From: an uncultured Chloroflexota bacterium
Lineage (GTDB): Bacteria; Chloroflexota; Anaerolineae; Caldilineales; Caldilineaceae
Direction of reading: 5' to 3'
DNA: 5,493 bases
Assembly: GCA_903858085.1 (NCBI GenBank)
Contig: CAIOHJ010000282.1
Coordinates: 1 to 5,493 of the forward strand
The notes beneath the pieces were generated by a model. The model saw nothing but the letters and a program-made list of their open reading frames with translations. It was not told the DNA's origin and did no database searches. The translations under genes and the position numbers were made by a program. Every line of letters starts with the position of its first letter. Positions within the stretch are counted from its first letter, which is position 1. Shown here one piece after another: positions 4,918 to 5,493 of this stretch.

Positions 4918-5493
4918 ATGCGTACAGCGATTTGGTGGATTCGCCGTGACCTGCGGCTCGACGACAACCAGGCTTTGGCTGCTGCATTACAACAGAGCGA
5001 GTCTGTCATCCCGCTTTTTGTTCTGGACCCCAGGTTGTTGGGGACTGCTGGAGCGGCGCGGGTGGCTTTTTTGTATGCAGGGTTGCGGGCGTTGGATGGG
5101 GCGCTGCGTCTGCGGGGCAGTCGGCTTCTGGTTCGGTGTGGCGAGCCTGTGCAGGTGTTGTCTGCCTTGTGTCAGGAGAGTGGCGCGACAGCGGTCTGTG
5201 CAGAGCGCGACTACTCCCCCTATGCGCGGGAGCGTGACCGGGCGGTTGCCGCTCTGCTTCCTTTGCAGCTGACTGCCGGGCTGACCATTCGTCTGCCGGA
5301 TGCGGTTCACAAAGAAAACGGAGAACCCTACACGGTCTTTACCCCCTACAGCCGTCGTTGGCTCAGCCACCCGCCGATTGAGCGGTCGGATCTGGTGGAG
5401 GCGCCGGCGCAGCTGGTGGCGCCCCCTCCTTTGGCGGGCGAACGGCTGCCGGAGGAGGCTGGGGGGGAAGCTCCTTTTGTGGCGGGGGAAGCC
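4918..5493 (+). CDS. phr: Class I DNA photolyase/cryptochrome family protein, N-terminal 192 codons (cut by the window edge)
   Basis: This is a deoxyribodipyrimidine photolyase, which uses light and FADH- to split UV-induced pyrimidine dimers in DNA. Only the N-terminal alpha/beta antenna domain and the start of the linker are in the window; full family members have about 430-500 residues. The signature IWWIRRDLRLDDNQAL is at residues 5-20. IPLFVLDPRL (31-40) is the second strand. CAERDYSPYARERD (94-107) corresponds to the family's N-x-x-Y-x-P-Y-x-R-x-R-D motif. GEPYTVFTPYSRRW (135-148) is another hallmark. The final FVAGEA (187-192) is where the FAD domain begins. The antenna cofactor and the CPD, (6-4) or cryptochrome subtype cannot be decided without the C-terminal half. 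It is the fifth gene of the operon, and the frame stays open to the edge. Linkage to a CarH/LitR regulator, known in Thermus, supports light-induced repair. Confidence 0.93.
   Translation, partial: MRTAIWWIRRDLRLDDNQALAAALQQSESVIPLFVLDPRLLGTAGAARVAFLYAGLRALDGALRLRGSRLLVRCGEPVQVLSALCQESGATAVCAERDYSPYARERDRAVAALLPLQLTAGLTIRLPDAVHKENGEPYTVFTPYSRRWLSHPPIERSDLVEAPAQLVAPPPLAGERLPEEAGGEAPFVAGEA

Noticed and set aside
4804..4949. Open frame bridging the oxidoreductase 3' end and the photolyase start, reading RFDRLLLKRRAERVG and then QVAQLLEVVGDAY
   Set aside because: It looks mildly protein-like and could hint at a frameshifted tail. However, it has no convincing start or ribosome binding site, it overlaps the photolyase start, and the oxidoreductase already contains its full C-terminal FAD motif upstream.
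1..5493. CRISPR arrays, tRNA or rRNA genes, insertion sequences
   Set aside because: I saw no spaced repeat array, cloverleaf-like sequence, rRNA signature, transposase motif or terminal inverted repeats.

Overview
The window is a compact, GC-rich stretch of bacterial chromosome (or large replicon). It holds one rightward, operon-like run of five genes. A divergent intergenic region precedes it, followed leftwards by the 5' tip of an unidentified leftward gene. The coding strand is markedly G-rich, with many GGG glycine codons and G runs up to 7. Gene content (B12-type MerR light sensor, photolyase, carotenoid-type FAD oxidoreductase, SDR39U1 and SRPBCC proteins) fits a light-exposed, non-enteric bacterium. 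My best guess is Chloroflexota (Anaerolineae/Caldilineae-like), with Deinococcota or cyanobacteria-related lineages as alternatives. This rests on gene style only and is not proven.

Region by region. Positions 1-80 (minus) hold the start of an unidentified protein with a good Shine-Dalgarno sequence. Positions 81-380 are the divergent control region. It contains three tandem 13-bp repeats (110-148) with a 9-bp inverted core copy (209-217), a leftward sigma70-like promoter (-35 TTGACA at 230-225), three 11-bp-spaced direct repeats (268-300), and a rightward promoter (TTGACA 295-300, TAGGAT 319-324). Positions 381-1778 encode a CarH/LitR-type MerR regulator with an adenosylcobalamin-binding domain and an unusual C-terminal extension. 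Then follow a TIGR01777/SDR39U1 epimerase-like protein (1832-2758), a small SRPBCC ligand-binding protein (2814-3275), a CrtD/CrtH-like FAD-dependent carotenoid desaturase/isomerase (3308-4864), and the N-terminal 192 codons of a class I DNA photolyase/cryptochrome (4918 to beyond 5493). No terminator is visible between the genes. All gaps are 32-55 nt, and each downstream gene has its own ribosome binding site.

Working model (inference). In the dark the regulator, loaded with adenosylcobalamin, binds the 11-bp repeats that overlap the -35 box and represses its own operon. Light breaks the Co-C bond and releases the repressor. Photoprotective functions are then made: photolyase repairs UV lesions, the CrtD/CrtH-like enzyme modifies a carotenoid, and the SDR/SRPBCC pair does an unknown job, possibly on a hydrophobic ligand. 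The most interesting points are the repeat architecture, which resembles my recollection of the Thermus CarH operator, the extra C-terminal domain of the light sensor, and the unexplained SDR/SRPBCC pair inside a light-controlled operon.
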